A DNA stretch of 64,000 bases from Intestinibacter bartlettii (lineage in GTDB: Bacteria > Bacillota > Clostridia > Peptostreptococcales > Peptostreptococcaceae): the NCBI RefSeq assembly GCF_000154445.1, contig NZ_DS499559.1. One strand, written 5' to 3'. A program made the position numbers and the translations under genes. The notes below the pieces were generated by a model. The model had not been told where the DNA came from, ran no database searches, and saw only the letters and a list, made by a program, of their open reading frames with translations. How positions within the stretch are numbered: the first letter of the stretch is position 1; every line of letters begins with the position of its first letter. Below are positions 62,404 to 64,000 of this stretch, one piece after another.

Positions 62404-63097
62404 GGGAATACCATATGAAGAATTCTATAACGAAATAGGTAAAGCTTTAACAAAAGTAAATGGTTTGGAAGCTACTGAGGAAGATAAACAAAATATTCTA
62501 AAAATGATTGCTACCATAAAATCGTATGATGAAATGAATGCTTATGAAAAGGGAAGATTATTTGAAAATATGGTAACAGCTTTATTTTTAAGTACAAAGA
62601 TATTTAAGGTAATTAATAATAAGAATACAACCAGTAATGAATTTGATATATTAGTTGCTTTAAATAAAAATGGCAAAATATTAAGAGCTGCAAAAATTAT
62701 ACCAGATTGGATATCTGATAGATTTTTGGTAGAGTGTAAAAATCATAAAAAAACAATAGAAGTAGGGTTAGTTGGTAAATTTTTTTCCTTAATGGATGTT
62801 TCAAAAATTAATTTAGGATTATTTATTTCTAAAAATGGTGTTACAGGAAAAGATTCTAGTCATTGGTCAGATGCTAAGGCATTTATAAATAAAATAAATT
62901 TAAAATACTCAGAGAGTAGTGAACCTAAAATACTTTTGGATATAGACTTAGATGATATAGAGAAAGCAATACAAAATGATATATATATAATTGATATTAT
63001 ACAAGATAGAAAAATTCAAATTGATGCAGATATATCAAGTGAAATATTTGAATATATAACACCACATGAGAATGAGGAGATTTTTAATAAAAATTAA
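62396..63097 (+). CDS. PD-(D/E)XK restriction-endonuclease-like protein, third gene of the island operon
   Basis: The 233-residue protein carries the nuclease core pattern: E57 ('GRLFENMVTALF'), D84 ('SNEFDILVAL') and E113-C-K115 ('RFLVECKNHKK'), followed by a helix and 'INLGLFISKNGVTG', as in Mrr-like and related restriction endonuclease folds. All metal-binding residues are present, so it should cut DNA. The N-terminal 50 residues are helical and the C-terminal 60 acidic. AGGGTGA precedes the start; it overlaps the zinc-ribbon gene by 8 bp. No methyltransferase accompanies it, so it is not a classical restriction-modification pair. Confidence 0.8.
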   Translation: MDKGIPYEEFYNEIGKALTKVNGLEATEEDKQNILKMIATIKSYDEMNAYEKGRLFENMVTALFLSTKIFKVINNKNTTSNEFDILVALNKNGKILRAAKIIPDWISDRFLVECKNHKKTIEVGLVGKFFSLMDVSKINLGLFISKNGVTGKDSSHWSDAKAFINKINLKYSESSEPKILLDIDLDDIEKAIQNDIYIIDIIQDRKIQIDADISSEIFEYITPHENEEIFNKN

Positions 63098-63315
63098 ATA
63101 ACTATTTAGATAAAATAATATACTTATTAATAAATTACACTTTTAGAATATTTATTTTTCATGTTTTTAAAGTTTCATTTTATACCCCCATTATCCCCCA
63201 ATAACTAGAAAATAAATGGTAAAAAACAGTTGGAAATAGTAAAATTAAATGATAAAGAGAACTTATTTACTGGACTTGAGGTATGTTTGAAAAATTATAG
63301 AAAATTACTTTTTAG
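63098..63315. other. Island right end, no gene seen
   Basis: An A/T-rich stretch between the nuclease gene and the right repeat. It contains two close CCCCCA runs (about 63185-63200) and no frame with a ribosome site. No piece of an integrase could be read in any frame. Confidence 0.5.
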
Positions 63316-63349
63316 ATTCCCCTCATCTTCACCAGTAGATAATGACGAA
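63316..63349 (+). repeat. Right attachment-site-like repeat (attR), copy of the ssrA 3' end
   Basis: 31 of 34 bases match 59182-59215, starting GATTCCCCTCATCTT and ending AATGACGA. The copy retains CACCA but lacks the rest of tmRNA, so it cannot be a second ssrA. Base differences suggest an old insertion. Confidence 0.85.
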
Positions 63350-63384
63350 AACGCATTGATTTTAATTATCAATGCATTTTTTTA
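63350..63384 (+). terminator. Hairpin after attR, probably the ancestral ssrA terminator
   Basis: AAACGCATTGAT (with A-rich 5' side) pairs with ATCAATGCATTT around TTTAATT and is followed by a T-run. Its place relative to the repeat matches that of the terminator after ssrA. Confidence 0.8.
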
Positions 63385-63982
63385 TATTATATACTTTTAA
63401 TTTGATGAAATAAAAAATATATAATAATTAAGAGTATAAAGTATAATTTGGTATAAAAAATATTTATATTATGAAAAACTTAATTTTGAAACTGCAATAG
63501 GTGTTTTATATAGAATGAAGGTATATAAGATATAAGATGAAAAAATATGTAGAGAAAAATTAAAAATGCATAATTCTAGATTATGAATATAAAAATTATA
63601 GTTCAAAATAAAAATTCAAATGTAATTGTAGATAAATATTTAAAACTAGCTATATAATATGATGGATAGTATTCACATAGAAATAGATTTAAAGAAGGCT
63701 TAGTAAAAAGTAAGTAGTGTAAAAACAATCAAATTACATTGATTAGAGTAAGAAAATAAAAAAACTATTGTAGATGAAAATGATATGGTCTATGATTTAC
63801 CTAGTTTATATGAAAAAAATTATCCTTTAATTCTTGATATGTTTTCATTTACATCTAAAAAAGGTATGTTATATAGATTATAATGAATAAACATTCTCTA
63901 CAATCAAGGATAAAATTCGTCTAGAAAAGAGAAGATTAGAGAGAAATATTTTAATAAGAATTAGATTTATAGGGGAGAAAAA
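63385..63982. other. Decayed-looking A/T-rich region
   Basis: About 600 bp with frequent stops in all frames. One fragment (63751-63883) reads 'TIVDENDMVYDLPSLYEKNYPLILDMFSFTSKKGMLYRL' after an in-frame stop and without a ribosome site, and could be the remains of a gene. I recognise no family. AGGGGAGA near 63971 belongs to the next gene. Confidence 0.4.
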
Positions 63983-64000
63983 ATGATATTAAAAAAATTA
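63983..64000 (+). CDS. Start of a gene cut by the window end
   Basis: ATG at 63983 is preceded by AGGGGAGA with good spacing and opens a frame M-I-L-K-K-L that runs out of the window. Too little is visible to name it. Confidence 0.4.

Larger units (their letters stand above)
59202..63349. mobile_element. Genomic island integrated at ssrA (no integrase found)
   Basis: The region lies between the ssrA 3' end and a diverged copy of it (63316-63349). It is even richer in A/T than flanking genes and contains only genes of unknown or nuclease-like function: three small frames, a membrane-anchored protein and a three-gene overlapping operon. No tyrosine or serine recombinase, phage structural gene or replication gene is present, so it is either an immobile remnant or moves with outside help. 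Extent and origin are inferred from the repeats. Confidence 0.75.

Noticed and set aside
63098..63315. Remnant integrase at the right end of the island
   Set aside because: All frames are interrupted within a few codons and no recombinase motif could be read.

Overview
The window is A/T-rich, low-GC Gram-positive chromosome. An alpha/beta-type spore protein, a single-chain Fe-S serine dehydratase, the N-acetyl (DapH) route to diaminopimelate and the order rpoN-cggR-gap-pgk-tpi-gpmI-eno...secG-rnr-smpB-ssrA all point to an endospore-forming anaerobe of class Clostridia, most likely Peptostreptococcaceae (Clostridioides/Paraclostridium/Terrisporobacter-like). The family is inferred from gene order and content. 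No rRNA or tRNA genes, CRISPR arrays, complete insertion sequences or integrase genes were seen.

Layout. 1-4.1 kb: the 3' part of a TerD-domain gene, a DUF3786-type gene and a BlaR1-like membrane peptidase with two palindromic operators but no adjacent BlaI. 4.1-15.0 kb: a hexuronate/glucuronide operon (GntR regulator, GPH symporter, uxuA, SDR-type uxuB, cytosolic GH3 glycosidase, HAD hydrolase, uxaC, KDPG aldolase, KDG kinase). Imported glucuronate or a glucuronide would be taken to KDPG, then pyruvate and glyceraldehyde 3-phosphate. 15.1-19.5 kb: a beta-glucoside module (GntR/UTRA regulator, PTS IIBCA, GH1 phospho-glucosidase) with a promoter/operator readable to the base. 19.5-26.6 kb: the minus-strand lysine operon asd-dapA-dapB-dapH behind a lysine riboswitch, then serine dehydratase and an M20 peptidase that fits the missing N-acetyl-DAP deacetylase.

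26.9-34.1 kb: a two-gene Fe-S-scaffold-like/GGGtGRT unit of unknown function, a small conserved-looking gene, a lipoprotein amidase, a gamma-glutamyltransferase, a divergent spore protein overlapping a methyltransferase, and Hsp33. 34.1-38.4 kb: an unusual regulator divergent from an M20 amidohydrolase and an MFS carrier. 38.6-47.7 kb: rpoN, then the CggR-controlled lower glycolysis cluster. 47.9-50.1 kb: two ABC-2 permeases without an ATPase. 50.2-58.7 kb: secG, an AEC carrier, ilvD, a FadR-type regulator, rnr, an esterase and smpB.

58.8-64 kb: the tmRNA gene ssrA is followed by about 4.1 kb of even more A/T-rich DNA bounded by a 34-bp imperfect copy of the ssrA 3' end (31/34 identical). This marks an integrated island in a known hotspot. 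It holds small unknown genes, a membrane-anchored protein and a tightly overlapping three-gene operon: an unknown 343-aa protein, a winged-helix/zinc-ribbon protein and a PD-(D/E)XK nuclease. This module is the best candidate in the window for an undescribed, possibly anti-phage, system. Beyond the right repeat the DNA looks decayed, and a new gene starts at the window edge.
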